A program made the position numbers and the translations under genes. Positions 7,921 to 19,400 of a DNA stretch of 32,165 bases are shown here, piece after piece. How positions within the stretch are numbered: the first letter of the stretch is position 1; each line of letters starts with the position of its first letter. The notes beneath the pieces were generated by a model. That model did not search any database, was not told the DNA's origin, and saw only the letters and a list, made by a program, of their open reading frames with translations. Source of the stretch: Lachnospiraceae bacterium (GTDB lineage Bacteria; Bacillota; Clostridia; Lachnospirales; Lachnospiraceae); the NCBI GenBank assembly GCA_024690605.1, contig JAILOV010000071.1, positions 1 to 32,165 on the forward strand. Reading direction: 5' to 3'.

Positions 7921-9852
7921 ATGGGTCTCGTAAGGACAAACGACAACTGTATCGGCTGCAACAAGTGCATCCGGGCCTGCAGCAGCATGGGCGCCAATGT
8001 GGCGGTCGAGAGAGGCCGCGGAAATGTGATCGATGTCGATCCGGACAAGTGCATCGCCTGCGGTGCCTGCCTGGACGCGTGCGAACATAACGCCAGGGAA
8101 TACGTGGATGATGTGGAGCGGTTCTTTGACGATCTGAAGAAGGGTGTGAAGATCTCGGTCCTCATCGCACCGGCCTTCCTGGCCAACTATCCCAGAGACT
8201 ACGAGAAGTATCTCGGGATGCTCAAAAAGCTCGGCGTCAACCGGTTCATCAGCGTTTCCTTCGGCGCGGACATCACGACCTGGGGCTATATCAAGTACAT
8301 CACGGAGCATCATTTCTACGGCGGGATCTCCCAGCCCTGCCCCGCTGTCGTCGGCTATATCGAGCGCTACACGCCGGAGCTTCTGCCGAAGCTTATGCCG
8401 GTGCAGTCCCCGATGATGTGTGCCGCGATCTATGTCAACAAATATATGAAGGTCAATGACAAACTCGCCTTCATCAGCCCCTGCATCGCCAAGAAAAATG
8501 AGATCGACGACCCGAACAACAAGGGCATTGTCTCCTACAATCTGACCTTCTCCCATCTGGTCCGTTATCTCAAGGAGCATCCGGTGAGCGGTGCGACGCC
8601 TTATAAGGATGAGATCGAATACGGTCTCGGTTCCATCTATCCGATGCCCGGCGGACTCAAGGAGAATGTCTACTGGCTTCTGGGCGAGGATGCGCTGGTA
8701 CGCCAGATGGAAGGCGAGCATCACATGTATGAGTATCTGCGCCGCAACAAGGATCTGCTGAAGACCGGCAAGACCCCCTATCTGTTCGTGGATGCCTTAA
8801 ACTGCACCAGCGGCTGTCTCTACGGCCCGGGCACCGAGGCGCGTTCCGGCATGACGGAGGATGTCTTTATGGCCATCCAGCGGATCAAGGCGGACAGCAA
8901 GAACTCCTCCAGGAGAAGCGCCTGGGGCAGGGATCTGACGCCGCAAAAGAGGCTGGAGGCACTGAACCGTCAGTTCGCAGGTCTGAATCTCAATGATTTC
9001 CTGCGCAAATACACGGACCGGAGCGCCGGGTGCCACTTCAAGACCCCGAGCACAAGGGAACTGGAGGAGATCTACGCGTCGCTGAAAAAGGACACGCCGG
9101 AGAAGCGCTCGATCGACTGCGGCTGCTGCGGCTATGAATCCTGCTATGACATGGCGGTGGCGATCCATAACGGCTTCAACCACATCCACAACTGCGTCCA
9201 CTACATCCGGGACCGCGCCTATGAGGAAAAGGACAGGGCGGTGGCACTCTCCGACGAAGTACAGAAGACGCAGGATGAGATGCGGGAGAAGATGGGCTCT
9301 CTTGCCGATGAGATCAATGAGAATTTCCGGACGCTCAGGGAATCCATCGGGCAGATCGAGGAGGCCAGCAACGATAACGCCGGTCAGACCGCCGGGATCT
9401 CGGAAGAGATGTCCGAGGTCGACAGCTTTGCCGCGGAATTGAAGAATGTGCTGAACACCATCGAGGAATACCTGAGCAAGCTGGCGTCCAACAACCAGGA
9501 TGTCATCGCCATCTCCTCGCAGACGAATCTCCTTGCGCTCAATGCCTCCATCGAGGCGGCGCGCGTGGGAGAGGCCGGCAAGGGATTTGCCGTGGTCGCG
9601 GGCGAGATCAAGAAGCTGGCGGAGGATTCCAAGACCACAGCGGATGACAGCAACAAGAACAATATGGATATCAAGGAGACGATCGAGCATCTGATCGAGG
9701 AATCGGACAGACTCGGTGCGATCGTGGAGCGGGTCAACGGAAGGGCGGCCAATCTGGTCGACTCCTCGGAAAAGACGACCGCTTCGATCAGTCTCATGAA
9801 AGAGACCGCGGAAAGCGTGGAGGAGTCGCTCCGGCAGATCCTGGAGAGCTGA
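7921..9852 (+). CDS. Soluble [FeFe]-hydrogenase-like sensor fused to a chemoreceptor signalling domain
   Basis: A 643-aa protein without membrane segments. Residues 10-20 and 44-54 are two ferredoxin motifs ([22 protein letters not shown]). The H-cluster domain (about 75-310) retains four candidate cluster cysteines: Cys140 (SQPCPAV), Cys188 ([10 protein letters not shown]), Cys295 and Cys299 ([10 protein letters not shown]). These equal the three classical loops, although the exact TSCxPxW, MPC and ECMACPGGC residues differ, as in sensory hydrogenases. Residues 400-425 ([10 protein letters not shown], then C425) form another Fe-S motif. The C-terminal 200 residues are coiled coil with the chemoreceptor tip around [16 protein letters not shown] and [18 protein letters not shown]. 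It probably senses H2 or redox state in the cytoplasm and signals to CheA/CheW or a similar partner, not seen here. ATG 7921 follows AGGAGG. Confidence 0.9.
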   Translation: MGLVRTNDNCIGCNKCIRACSSMGANVAVERGRGNVIDVDPDKCIACGACLDACEHNAREYVDDVERFFDDLKKGVKISVLIAPAFLANYPRDYEKYLGMLKKLGVNRFISVSFGADITTWGYIKYITEHHFYGGISQPCPAVVGYIERYTPELLPKLMPVQSPMMCAAIYVNKYMKVNDKLAFISPCIAKKNEIDDPNNKGIVSYNLTFSHLVRYLKEHPVSGATPYKDEIEYGLGSIYPMPGGLKENVYWLLGEDALVRQMEGEHHMYEYLRRNKDLLKTGKTPYLFVDALNCTSGCLYGPGTEARSGMTEDVFMAIQRIKADSKNSSRRSAWGRDLTPQKRLEALNRQFAGLNLNDFLRKYTDRSAGCHFKTPSTRELEEIYASLKKDTPEKRSIDCGCCGYESCYDMAVAIHNGFNHIHNCVHYIRDRAYEEKDRAVALSDEVQKTQDEMREKMGSLADEINENFRTLRESIGQIEEASNDNAGQTAGISEEMSEVDSFAAELKNVLNTIEEYLSKLASNNQDVIAISSQTNLLALNASIEAARVGEAGKGFAVVAGEIKKLAEDSKTTADDSNKNNMDIKETIEHLIEESDRLGAIVERVNGRAANLVDSSEKTTASISLMKETAESVEESLRQILES

Positions 9853-9883
9853 ACGGACAGCAGACGGATGGTGACGAGCCGCT

Positions 9884-9979
9884 TTACCGGCGCGATGAAG
9901 ATCCGCTCATGAAAGAAACTCTCGGATGCTTATCAGTTTTCTTTAAACCGCCGGTAAGTTTCGAGGGTTTTTTGTTTTT
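9884..9979 (+). terminator. Intergenic inverted repeat and T-rich tract, probable terminator region
   Basis: TTACCGGCG at 9884-9892 pairs exactly with CGCCGGTAA at 9949-9957, 56 bases apart. A smaller stem, AAACC (9945-9949) with GGTTT (9966-9970), competes and runs into six T's at 9968-9973 and five more at 9975-9979. The two structures share bases and could be alternative folds, but termination of the sensor gene is the simplest reading. Confidence 0.45.
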
Positions 9980-9980
9980 C

Positions 9981-9993
9981 GTGCATATATCCC
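9981..9993 (+). promoter_or_regulatory. GTGCATATATCC element upstream of the 724-aa gene
   Basis: GTGCATATATCCC lies 21 bases before ATG 10014, preceded by GTTTTTC. The same 12-mer GTGCATATATCC occurs at 30111-30122 upstream of the last large gene, also after a GTTTTTC. It may be an AT-rich -10 (TATATC) or an operator shared by large-protein genes. Confidence 0.4.
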
Positions 9994-10013
9994 TTTGATG
10001 GAGGTAAAAAGCG

Positions 10014-12188
10014 ATGCCAAACACGACAGACAGTTTCAACGGAAAAAAATACAAAGCCGGCCAGATCGTGCCGCGTGCCCAGGTCAGGGACTTTGCGGTC
10101 GGGTATCTCAACAGTCGGAATCCTTCCGACAAGGACGCGGAGCTGATCCGTGCCTATCGCGAACAGGACTACAGCAGGCTGGACGAGGTGGCTTTTGAAA
10201 AGGAGATGCTGAAAAATCGTACACTCCTGTCCATGGCTGCTTTTGATGAGAAGATGCGCGCGGAATTCGGCGACACCTGGGAGAGCGGCGCGGACTTTGC
10301 CGAGAGCATGCGGCGGGTCCTTGCGCTGGAAGACGGGCGGGAACGCTTTACGCGCGTGCTGGATGAAAACCGCATGGATTCCTTTTTCCGGATGGGGCTT
10401 TCCTCCATCGCCAAGATGATGGAGCAGGCAAAAGATCCTGCGGACCGGGAAGCCTATCGGGAATATTTGCGGGCGGACGCGGGTCTTGTGACGCGCTCCG
10501 TGGAGGACACGCTGCGCCCGCTCACGGATGAACAGAAGCGGGAGATCCGCTCACAGAGCGGCCTGCAGCCGGAGGAGACGGAGGAACTCCTGAAGCAGAA
10601 CGAAGAGCAGCAGCTGGCCATGTCCAAGTTCCTGCTGATGATGCAGTTGGGCGGCATCAAACAGCGCAACGCCAAGGAAGCGGAGCAGTATGTCGGCACG
10701 ACGACGATGGCCAACCTCATCGGACACGGCGGACGTCTGGTCGTGACGCTTCCCACGGGAAACGCGAAGAAACAGGATCAGATGCTGGATTCCGCCGTCG
10801 GCTACAACCGCGGGCAGGATGCCGGCACCTTTACTCGCGCGGCTGCGACCCACGATATCGTCCCCAAAAAGGTGAACGCCGACGGGGTCATCGTGCGGGA
10901 CTCCAAGGAGACCAAGCCGATCATCACCAGCATGTCCTATAACTACGGCATGAATTTTGCCGGCGGCGGGATGGGGAGCAAGATCAACGGCCTGGGGAAG
11001 ATGACGCTCAATGACGGGCACTCCGGCCACTGCTATTTAAAGCTCGTACCGGGCAGTGAGGACACCTGCGGCCAGATGCTCATCGGTTTTGAGACCAGTG
11101 AGCCCGGCAAAAACAATGCATTCGGACTGGCGCATGATTTCCATGCCTATTCCGCGCCCCAGAGCTCCTATCTGACGGACAAATCCGCGCCGGGAAGCAA
11201 GCTGAACGGGAGGGAAGTGGACCTCTCCAATCTGTCACCGGAGACCTTTGCCTCGGTGATGAACCGCTTTGAGCGCCGCTACAGAGAGCTGCAGCTCCTG
11301 GAGGATCATGAGAAGCTCGCCTCCATCAATCAGCTGCTGGCCGGAAACATGATCAATACCAATGAACTCCGGACTTTTCTGCAGCAGGAGCTGGGCTTCT
11401 CCGCGGAGAGCGCAACCAGGATCGCCACGGAGGCGCGGTTCGGCATCGCCAGTCCGGACAGGAACCTGGCGGACAGTGACAAGCACAAGCTTCCGGATCA
11501 GGAGCTGGCGCTCAATTCCGCCCTCAACCGGCTGGATGCCAAGGAGAAGATCATCGGCGATGACGATGGATTGACTCCCAGAGATCCGCTGACCGCCCGG
11601 ATGGAAACGCTGGCATCCGAGGCCAAGCGCAGCGAAATGGATCTTTTACTGAAGGATCTCTCCACGGCAAAGATCGGCTGGAATTCCCCGGAATACAATA
11701 AGCTGCTGAAGGCGGTCAAAAGTCTCAAGGATGATATGGACGCGCTGGCAGCCGCCTACGAGGATGAAAATTTCAGCAAACAGTGGCAGGAGCAGCTGGC
11801 GAAGCGGATCGAGGAGAAAACGGAGACCGTTCGCGGACTGGCGGCGGGCTATGTGCAGTCCCACGGCAAGGGCAAGGCCCATCCGACCTTTTCAACAAAG
11901 GCCGGGACCAAGCGCTTCTATTCCTCGCAGAGGATCATGTACCTGACGGAACGCATGGAGGAAGATCTTGCGAAAGTCAAGGAATCGGAGCGGATCGAGG
12001 CCGAGAACGCGGCGAAGGAAGCGCCTGCCCGCGAAGACAGGGATATCAACCCCAAAAAGGGCGCGGTCAGGGACATCAACATGCAGGATATGGAAATGAA
12101 TCTGGGCGTCACCGCAGAGACAAAGAATCATTCGCGTACCGATCCGCAGCCGGGTTCTGTGGTCGAGGCAAAGAACAGGCTTCTGTAG
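10014..12188 (+). CDS. Large protein of unknown function (724 aa) with a GHC-containing central domain
   Basis: ATG 10014 follows GGAGG at 9 bases. No signal peptide or membrane helix is visible. The N-terminal third (1-200) is helical and charged (VRDFAVGYLNSRNPSDKD, then repeated EKEMLKN/RMRRVLALED type helices). The centre (about 290-400) is different: Gly- and His-rich, with YNYGMNFAGGGMGSKING, then DGHSGHCYLKLVPG (His336, His339, Cys340), CGQMLIGFETSEPGK and FGLAHDFHAYSAPQ. Clustered His, Cys and Asp suggest an enzyme domain or metal site, but I do not recognise a family. The C-terminal third is coiled coil with a tail ending NHSRTDPQPGSVVEAKNRLL, only vaguely like the RRNSVA tails of its neighbours. 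It shares the GTGCATATATCC upstream element with the gene at 30162. Possibly an effector or a structural partner of the giant protein. Confidence 0.85.
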   Translation: MPNTTDSFNGKKYKAGQIVPRAQVRDFAVGYLNSRNPSDKDAELIRAYREQDYSRLDEVAFEKEMLKNRTLLSMAAFDEKMRAEFGDTWESGADFAESMRRVLALEDGRERFTRVLDENRMDSFFRMGLSSIAKMMEQAKDPADREAYREYLRADAGLVTRSVEDTLRPLTDEQKREIRSQSGLQPEETEELLKQNEEQQLAMSKFLLMMQLGGIKQRNAKEAEQYVGTTTMANLIGHGGRLVVTLPTGNAKKQDQMLDSAVGYNRGQDAGTFTRAAATHDIVPKKVNADGVIVRDSKETKPIITSMSYNYGMNFAGGGMGSKINGLGKMTLNDGHSGHCYLKLVPGSEDTCGQMLIGFETSEPGKNNAFGLAHDFHAYSAPQSSYLTDKSAPGSKLNGREVDLSNLSPETFASVMNRFERRYRELQLLEDHEKLASINQLLAGNMINTNELRTFLQQELGFSAESATRIATEARFGIASPDRNLADSDKHKLPDQELALNSALNRLDAKEKIIGDDDGLTPRDPLTARMETLASEAKRSEMDLLLKDLSTAKIGWNSPEYNKLLKAVKSLKDDMDALAAAYEDENFSKQWQEQLAKRIEEKTETVRGLAAGYVQSHGKGKAHPTFSTKAGTKRFYSSQRIMYLTERMEEDLAKVKESERIEAENAAKEAPAREDRDINPKKGAVRDINMQDMEMNLGVTAETKNHSRTDPQPGSVVEAKNRLL

Positions 12189-12191
12189 TGT

Positions 12192-12242
12192 CGAAGTTTT
12201 GTAGGATAGGCCGTGTTTTCCTGTCGGACGGTATGGGAAAAC
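12192..12242 (+). promoter_or_regulatory. Third CGAAGTTTTGTAGGA element plus hairpin before the lipoprotein gene
   Basis: CGAAGTTTTGTAGGA at 12192-12206 differs by one base from the copy at 5660-5674. GTTTTCC at 12215-12221 pairs with GGAAAAC at 12236-12242 across a 14-base loop. No T tract follows, so this looks more like a leader or operator structure than a terminator. CATAAT at 12258-12263 is a weak -10 candidate. Confidence 0.35.
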
Positions 12243-12283
12243 CGAAACAGACCGGAGCATAATCATAAGAGGAGGAAGCAAAA

Positions 12284-13456
12284 ATGAAGAGGAAGACGAT
12301 CATTGCAGTGACCGCGGGAGTACTTACGCTCTCGCTTTTTGCCGCGTGCGGAAAGAACGGCGGACAGGAAGCGGCGACACAGGTGCAGCCGGCGGCAGAG
12401 GAACAGACGGAGGAAAAGGCGGAAGAGCCCGCGGAGCCGGCGGCAGAGGAACAGGAAGAGGAGTCCATGGTGGGCATGGCGAATCCGTGGGTCGATATCA
12501 CGGAGGAGGAGGCCAACGCGCTGGTCATGCGGCTGTTCAAGGTGCCGGAAGGCGGGAAGGTTCTGGACTGGACGAAGTGCGAGGATCTGGGGGATCCCGA
12601 CAAGGGGATCAGCCCGATGGTGCAGCTCAACTTCCAGCTGGATGACAGGTACTTCAACGCGCGGGCACAGCAGGGCATTTCTGCGGACACGGATATCTCG
12701 GGTCTCTACATGGAGTGGACCGTCGGGCCCGAGGATGCCACGCTGGCGAACTGGGGTGGCGGAAACATGAAGGGCAAAATGTACCGGTCGATCAACGACA
12801 CGGGCTATGTGGATCTGATCACCTGGTATGACGAGGAGATCGGGATCTCCTATGCGCTCTCCGTTGCCGACAAGGACCTTGACGGATTTGATATTCAGGC
12901 GGTGGCGGAGCAGATGTACGCGGAGGAAGCGGAACCCTTCGGCTTCGGCCCCACGGATTTCGTGCAGTATCAGAGCGGCCGTCTGGAATTCAAGGACTAT
13001 GACGATGTCATCTCCTGCTTAAAGAGCGGACAGGGCTATACGAAGATCAAGCTTGTGGGAAGCGACACGGAGATCCTGGCGCTGGCCGAGCAGGTGGACG
13101 GTGAGAAGAAGACCTCGAAGGAGATCACGCTCTATACGATGAAGGACGGCGTGCCTTTCCAGCTGGGCAATGTGATGAGCAAGGACAGCCCGATCCGGCT
13201 GGCGGACGGCATCCTCTATGCCGGAGACGAGCATTCCTATGAGACCAGCTTCCTCACACCGGACGGCGCGGGGATCATGATGAAGGACTATGTCTACGAG
13301 GATTCCTCGTCCGGAACGGCTGCCTTCGGCGGCTTCACCAGAGAGAAAAACGATTTTGACAGCACGGCGGACTACAAGGGCGACGCGGATGATTTTGCGG
13401 CACTGGTCAAGGCGCGTGACGGCAAGCCGGTGCTGGAATTCACGATCGTGAAGTAA
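12284..13456 (+). CDS. Membrane-anchored lipoprotein of unknown function
   Basis: A 390-aa protein with a typical lipoprotein signal: MKRK, a hydrophobic core, then LFAAC with the lipidated Cys22. A Glu/Ala/Pro-rich flexible linker (about 28-61) leads to a folded domain beginning NPWVDITEEEANALVMRLF. The mature domain contains aromatic-rich beta-type segments (GLYMEWTVGP, GYVDLITWYDEEIGISYAL) and ends VLEFTIVK. I do not recognise the family. ATG 12284 follows AGGAGG at 8-9 bases. It ends 26 bases before the start of the 4545-aa gene with no terminator between, so the two are probably one operon. It is the only protein in this block with a clear export signal and could be a surface anchor, receptor or immunity-like partner for the giant protein. 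Confidence 0.88.
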   Translation: MKRKTIIAVTAGVLTLSLFAACGKNGGQEAATQVQPAAEEQTEEKAEEPAEPAAEEQEEESMVGMANPWVDITEEEANALVMRLFKVPEGGKVLDWTKCEDLGDPDKGISPMVQLNFQLDDRYFNARAQQGISADTDISGLYMEWTVGPEDATLANWGGGNMKGKMYRSINDTGYVDLITWYDEEIGISYALSVADKDLDGFDIQAVAEQMYAEEAEPFGFGPTDFVQYQSGRLEFKDYDDVISCLKSGQGYTKIKLVGSDTEILALAEQVDGEKKTSKEITLYTMKDGVPFQLGNVMSKDSPIRLADGILYAGDEHSYETSFLTPDGAGIMMKDYVYEDSSSGTAAFGGFTREKNDFDSTADYKGDADDFAALVKARDGKPVLEFTIVK

Positions 13457-13482
13457 AATAAGGAACAAAGGAGGAACGGATC

Positions 13483-16400
13483 ATGCCGGGAAAACTGACG
13501 ACCACCTACAGCAACGAGATCAGGGACTATATCAACATGCCCATCGGCGACGATGCGTCGATGTTCCTGTCGACCTGTCAGCCGCTGCTGCCGGACGGGG
13601 AGCTGATGAACGACCTGCTGGCAGAGCATGGCGAACCCGGCATGATCTACGACGTGAACCGCTACGACGAAGAGGAGGGCCGGAATTCCCTGCCCCACGC
13701 GATGGGCAAAGGGACCGAAATGATCTGGCTGAACAACGGCCTCGATAAACAGGCGATGTGGGCGGATTTTAAGAAAGCTGTCGCGGAGACCGAAGAGAAA
13801 TTCGCGCAGCATACGGGCCCCGGCGATGAACAGATCGTCGATTACGCCAATGCTGTCGTCTTTAACCCCGCGAAACGGGCGCTGAACGGCTGGCCCATCT
13901 TTAAGACCGTCGAGCGGCTGAACCTCGCCAGCTGGCATAAGGAATTCGGCGCCTACATCAACCTCGGGAGCGGGGAAGAGATGCGCAAAAAGCTCGCCTG
14001 GTGCGAAGCCAACTTCCCCCTGCCCCGCATGGTCATCGACATCGACAAGGCCATCGGGATGCATACCGACTACTTCGACACGGTCGAAAAGGGCGAGATG
14101 ACTCCGGAGCTGGAGGCGGAATACCGTGAGCGGCTCTTAGAGCAGGAGACCCGGATCTTAAGCGGATTGGAGCGCGTTGCCTCCGTCACGAGCGCCGAAG
14201 AAGGACAGCGCATCAAGGAACTCTCCGGCATCGGCAACGGGGCGCATAATTTCAACCGGTACGCGTCACGCGGACTCAGGCTGACCTACTCTGACACGGA
14301 GGCGCGCATCGCGGGACTGAAAAACGGCTGGCCCATCGAGGATCTGAACGCGCTTTCCAGCTACAAATACGCCATGGACAGCATGTACCGCATCGCCTTC
14401 TACACCGAGAACGAAAATCTGGAGATGCGGGATATGCCCGTTTTCAAGGAGGGACAGCAGGAGTATCTGACGCGGATGCAGCAGCTCTGGGCAAAGATCG
14501 AATCGACCCCCGTGAAGGACAATGCCGCGCGAAAAGCGCTCCTCACCGAGATGCGCACCCTGGCGCAGGAAGGCGTGGAGCGGGAATTCATCGCGACGCA
14601 GAAGCTCTCGGCGGAGGAACCGGAATTCTCCTATCTCCTCTACGATATCGACCGCAAGATCGCAAGGCAGCTCACCCCATCGGAACAGCAGGTCATGGAG
14701 CACGGGGAGACCTATGATCAGGAGGCTTATGCGGCCTTCAGGCAGACGCTGACCGATGCCGAGCGGATCAGACGCGAGGACTATAAGCGCGCGCAGGAGG
14801 CCGAGCGCAGGAGGCGGGAAGAGGAGCAGTTAAAGCAGGAGGCGGAACAGAGATCGGCCGAGGACGCGGAGAGAGACCGGGAAGCCGGCGCTCTCATCGA
14901 TGTGATCTTTGACAACGTGCTGGAGGTCGCCGGGCAGAGGCCCTACGACGACGTGATCCGGGAGGCCTGGGAGCGCAGAAATGCGATCCCCACGCGGGAG
15001 GAACTGGAGGAGAGACGTCTGGACAACAACGTGGGGGGAGATGTCTGGTTCTACTCCGCCCTCAGAGAAAAGCGCGCCGAGGCCCGCAGGAACACCCCCA
15101 TCAACAAGGGCAACCGGCCGTCTTCGGATCAGAATGATCTGTTGCGCCACTACATGGGCAAGTCCGACCGCGACTTTACCGATGCCCTGAACTTAAAGCT
15201 CGAGTCGGCGGAGGAGCGCAGGAAGATCGCGGAGGAATACTATGACGATCTGATCGCACACCCTTTCCAGAATGTTCCCGAGTCGGAGGCGATAGCGAAC
15301 GCCCGCTACTTCGGCGAACTGGATGCCCGGGCGGCGCGCAACATCGCCGCGGAAGAACTGCCGGCCTTCGACCCCGCGGATCCCGCGCAGGTGAAGAACA
15401 TCGCACGAAGCGAGCTCGGAGCCCTCGCGACCTTTGTCACCGATTTCTTCCAGAATGACCAGAATCTGCGGCAGAACAGCAATCCGTCGAGCCCGCTGCG
15501 CGCAGCCTACGAGGGCGCCTTCGGCACCAGGGAGGAATACGCGCGTCTCTACGGACAGCTCTCCGTCAGTTCGGCGATCGTGAGCCTTGCGAATGTTGTG
15601 AACACTGATGGTTTGGATCCCATGCACAAGGCCGTCGCACTGCATTTCCTGCAGAAATACGGCGGCGAGCTGAAGGGAAAGAAGCTGACGGAGGTTCCCG
15701 CCGACAAGTGGATGGAGATCAATGCGGTCGGCAGCGCCATCTGGAAGACCCTGTCTGAGCCGCAATACCTTCCCGCGGAGGGAGCGCCCTCGCAGGAGGC
15801 GCTTGCCGCGTTCCTCGCGGGCGGCCCGTCGCCCTTCACTCCGGAATACATCGCGAAGCTTGATACGCTCATTACGGAGTATAAAAAGCTGACGCCGGCG
15901 CAGGAGAGCGCCGACCAGGTGAAGAAGGTGCTGACCGGCGCGGCGGACATGGCGCGCATCTACAACCTGGATTACATCGACTTAAGGGAAGGTCCGCAGA
16001 AGCGGCTGGACCTCAATCAGCTGGTCTCCATGAGCGACGGGGAGAAGGCAAAGACTCATCGGATCTTTGACCAGACGCTGGGCGTTCTCGTGCTGGTGAA
16101 CGGACAGCAGCCGATGCTGGCCGCCGTCCGGGGGGAGAGCACGCTGGACCGCTTCTCCGTGAACGGTGTGAAGATGTCGGCCCTGATGGAGGATCTCTAC
16201 GGCAGGGACCGCATGGCGCTCATGAGCCCCGCGGACCGGCAGACCGCCATGGAGGCGATCCTCCTGCAGGCCATCGCCGACCCGTCGCACACCATCGTAT
16301 ACACACCGTTAAACTATGGTCCGGACGGCAGCATCGTCGAGCAGCAGCCGGTCACGATCCCGCGTCCCGTTCCGCAGCGGGTGGCGGAGAAACCCATTCA

Positions 16401-19400
16401 GCCGGCGGATGATGAGATCCGTTTTGAGCACGGTGTCGCCAGGGCGGAGCAGCACGCGCAGAAGCTGGACAGTTTCCTGCCGGGTGCCTATGCCGCCTTC
16501 GGCAAAAACCGCCTCGTCGGGCAGCTCGTGCAGGCGCAGGCCCCGGAGCAGATAAAGGATATCAAGAAGAACTTCATGGAGGATTACGCACAGTCGGCGG
16601 AGGTACTCGCCGATGCGGTGGCGGAGGTGCGCCCGCAGATGGCGGTCTATCTGCGACTGCAGGCGAACATCGCGAAGCGCTCGATCGCAACGCCGATGCC
16701 CGCGGATTCCTATCCCTACAACACGCTCATGAATCTGGTGGATCAGATCCACCTGCCGTTACCCGATGTGCTCGACGAGCGGAAGCCGGGGCCGGTGTTC
16801 CGGGTGATCGCGGATGAGCCCGACGGCCTCAACCCGTTCCCGGTGCTGGAGGCGGCGCAGAGCGCCGAGCGGCTCATGAACCTGACCGCTGCCCACACGG
16901 CGAAGCTTCGCGATGCGGGAGCGCCCGCCACCGCGGAAGAGGATAAGAACGCCCGTCTCGAGATCCTGAAGGAGATTACGATCCTCGAGGGACATCTGGA
17001 CGAGATGGAACGCGTCGCGGGACTGAAGCGGCGCGGACCCGCGCTCGGCGAGGCCTTTGACGACCCGCAGGCGGTGAACCGCTTCATGAACGGAAACCCC
17101 GGCCTTGCCGCCATGCGCGCGGAATTGAACGGCCGTCGCACGGCGCTGATGAACGGCTGGCCCGTGGAGGACGCGGATCTCATCGCCGGCTTCTACGCGA
17201 AGCGCGAGGTATTGTGGCAGGCAGTCAGGGATCTCCCCGAGGGTTCGGAAAACCGGCTCGCCTATGAGCGGGCGGCGCGGGCACTGGAGGAGATCTGCGA
17301 CCGGATCGGTACCACGACCGTCGAGGACAGTGAGACAAGAACGAGACTGTTGGAGAACATCAACAGTTACGGCCCCGCGATCTACAATGATATCGCAAGC
17401 CGCGCCGGGGCCCCGGAGCAGGGGCAGACTCTGGCGCTTCAGAACGCGGTGACGAAGGCCATGCAGGCGCAGATCCCCGCGTCTGCCTTCCGCTCGAGCG
17501 AGGAGTGCACGGCGATCACCGAGCAGGCACAGGCGCACTGGAAGGAGACCCGCAAAAAGGCGCAGGAGAATGAGGAGGCCCGCCGTGCCCGTGCCGCCGA
17601 GGTGCGTAAGGCAAAGGGAAAGGGGCAGGATCAGCAGGGACAGAAAAATCCGGAGCCGCGGGTGAACCGGAGTGCGAGCGCCGATAAACGGGCGACCTGG
17701 GCGGCTGACCTTTTCAATGGCGTGGAAGTGAGGGAACGCCGGGAACAGCAGCGCGCCGATCGTGACCAGGACTACGATCCGAATGATTTCTACGACCAGA
17801 CCTTTGACGAGACCTTCGCCGGTGCGGACGAGCGCGAGGTCAGCGGATTTTTCGTCAGCGATGAATATCTCAGGATGTTAAGCGAGGACGAGAACTTCTT
17901 CGGCGGACTCTTTGATCAGGAGTTTCAGGAGGAGGCGACCAATGATCTCTACGGCAACGGACTGATCTTCGGCTTCTTCGAGTGGAAGGACATGAAGCAG
18001 CGCCTCTCGACGCTGAGTTCCGGTCCCTGTCAGGGTCTGTTGCTCAAGACCGACCGTCTGAACTCCCTTACCAACGATATGCGTGCCTGGGCCATGGTGA
18101 CGAAGGGACTCTCCTTCGATGAGGCCTGTGAGATCAATACCGCGAATCTGCGGGAGCGCAGACAGCTTGCAGCCGAATTTCTCGACGATCTGGAGGCACA
18201 CCCGCTCAACAGGAACATGACGGAGAGCGAGCGGGAGCTGTCCGCCACTTACTATGCCTATATTCACAGTACGGCTCTGAACCGGTTCCTGGAGACGGAC
18301 TTCCCGGAGATCGATCTCTCCGATCGCGGGTTCCGTCAGCGGATCCGTGCCATGAGCCAGTTCGCGGTCGATATCAATCAGGACACCAAGGAACTCTTCA
18401 TGAGCTCGGATCCGGTGGTGCGCAGCGCCTACTTAAGAGGGATGGGCGGCAGGGAAGCCTGTACCTGTGCCCACGCAAAGATCTCCCTTCCGCAGGTACT
18501 CGGCGGGCTCGTTGCGGATATCGTCGATACGCCCACCCATGAGTATTACCCGCTCCGCAACAAGGCGTTCCTGAAGCTGCAGCTGGAGCGTGTGAACACC
18601 CTGATGCGGGGGAAGAAACTCTCCGATGCGCCTCTCGGTCTGGGGGAATACCTGGCACAGCTCGAGGTACGGATCACGAGCATGCCTCTTCCCGCGGAGG
18701 GCGCGCCCTCGGAGCAGGCACTTCAGGATTATCTGGACGGGAAGATCCCGTCGCCCTTTACGGAGGCTTATCTGAACGCTGTGACCCCTCCGCTGGACAG
18801 GCAGATCGCCGACCATGTCGCGGGTCAGTCCCGGGGATCGGTCGAGAATGTTCTGTCGGGAGCAAGCAAGCCGCTCGAGAACGCGGGGGATATCTACAAC
18901 CTGCCCTATATCCCGATCGGCCCCGCCGCGGAGCGTCCGCAGCCGGATTATGTGACCATGTCCGACGGTGTGCTCAGGGATACGGATGTGATCTTTGACC
19001 GGATCTTCGGCGAAGCGCTGGACTCCCAGACGAACGCGCAGATCCGTCTCTCCGCGATGCGGGGAGAGACGCTGACGGACCGGTTCAGGATCGACGGACA
19101 GCGGGTTTCGGAGCTGCCGGCGCTGCAGGCTGCCAGAGAAAACAGGACCCCGGAGGATTTCCAGATCATCTGTGAGGCCGAGATCCTGCGCGCGCTCGGA
19201 GATCCCGCGCGGAAGGTCACCTATGTCGGACTGGCGATTGATGAGCATCAGCAGGTCGTCGAGCGGCCGCCGGTGACGATCCCGGATCCCGCGCCGGCAG
19301 CCTTCCCGGTCGAGGAGGCTGATCTCGATCCGGCCGTGGCCGGAAGCGAAGAAACCCGCAGGATCATGAAGTATACCATGGGCTACAATAAGGTCACGAC

